Of a stretch of 64,000 nt of DNA, positions 62,713 through 64,000 are shown one piece after another; the stretch's first letter is position 1, and the number at the start of each line of letters is the position of its first letter. The translations under genes and the position numbers were made by a program. The notes beneath the pieces are model-generated. The model had not been told where the DNA came from. It searched no databases and was given only the letters and a program-made list of their open reading frames with translations. Source of the DNA: Planctomycetota bacterium (GTDB taxonomy: Bacteria > Planctomycetota > UBA1135 > UBA2386); NCBI GenBank assembly GCA_016716265.1, contig JADJWQ010000006.1, positions 1,508,501 to 1,572,500 of the forward strand, written 5' to 3'.

Positions 62713-64000
<1,288 letters not shown>

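Overview
This window comes from a very GC-rich bacterial chromosome with long, closely packed genes. The gene content suggests a planctomycete: a secreted sulfatase with a CSPSR motif, a lipoprotein with a formylglycine-enzyme (SUMF1) fold, a giant Ser/Thr kinase fused to WD40 repeats, FG-GAP and squalene-cyclase-type repeat proteins, large secreted hydrolases with a C-terminal beta-rich tail, and a TamA/TamB pair showing an outer membrane. The assignment is inference from gene content and composition; the 23S and 5S rRNA at the right edge could settle it.

Left part (1-18,000). After the tail of an unknown protein and a small methyltransferase come tamB and tamA, overlapping by one base, for outer-membrane protein assembly. 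Then follow a lipoprotein, a YgiQ-type radical SAM protein, a secreted subtilase, a Tat-exported GH116 glycosidase (minus strand), an HNH endonuclease and a sulfatase.

Middle (18,000-36,800). A run of uncharacterised proteins surrounds a minus-strand signalling cluster: a membrane-anchored helical-repeat protein overlaps a SUMF1-fold lipoprotein, followed by the kinase/WD40 protein and a small conserved-looking protein. Farther right is a minus-strand operon: a secretin-N-domain-like protein, a DUF1338 protein (2-oxoadipate dioxygenase/decarboxylase family), a FAD-linked D-2-hydroxyacid dehydrogenase and a GT-C glycosyltransferase. The DUF1338/FAD pair overlaps by ATGA and fits two consecutive steps of lysine catabolism (2-oxoadipate to D-2-hydroxyglutarate to 2-oxoglutarate).

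Right-middle (36,900-57,900). Secreted and membrane proteins (a SxxK serine hydrolase, an FG-GAP protein, a cyclase-repeat protein), a zinc-ribbon protein, L-serine dehydratase, a CPA1 Na+/H+ antiporter, a VWA protein, an M1 aminopeptidase beginning with a 12-bp tandem repeat, glyoxalase I and an M17 aminopeptidase.

Mobile DNA. Two copies of one ISKra4-like insertion sequence (about 1.62 kb, GGGTGTGG ends, perfect 8-bp target duplications) lie in inverted orientation. Copy 1 sits at the exact tip of a 169-bp palindromic element, which itself appears to split a secreted-protein gene. Copy 2 sits inside the transposase-like gene of a larger element (57,914-62,179) with its own 20-bp inverted ends. 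Removing copy 2 plus one target copy restores that gene's reading frame at the junction.

Right edge. On the minus strand, the 3' part of 23S rRNA, then 5S rRNA, then a strong hairpin that may end the rRNA operon.
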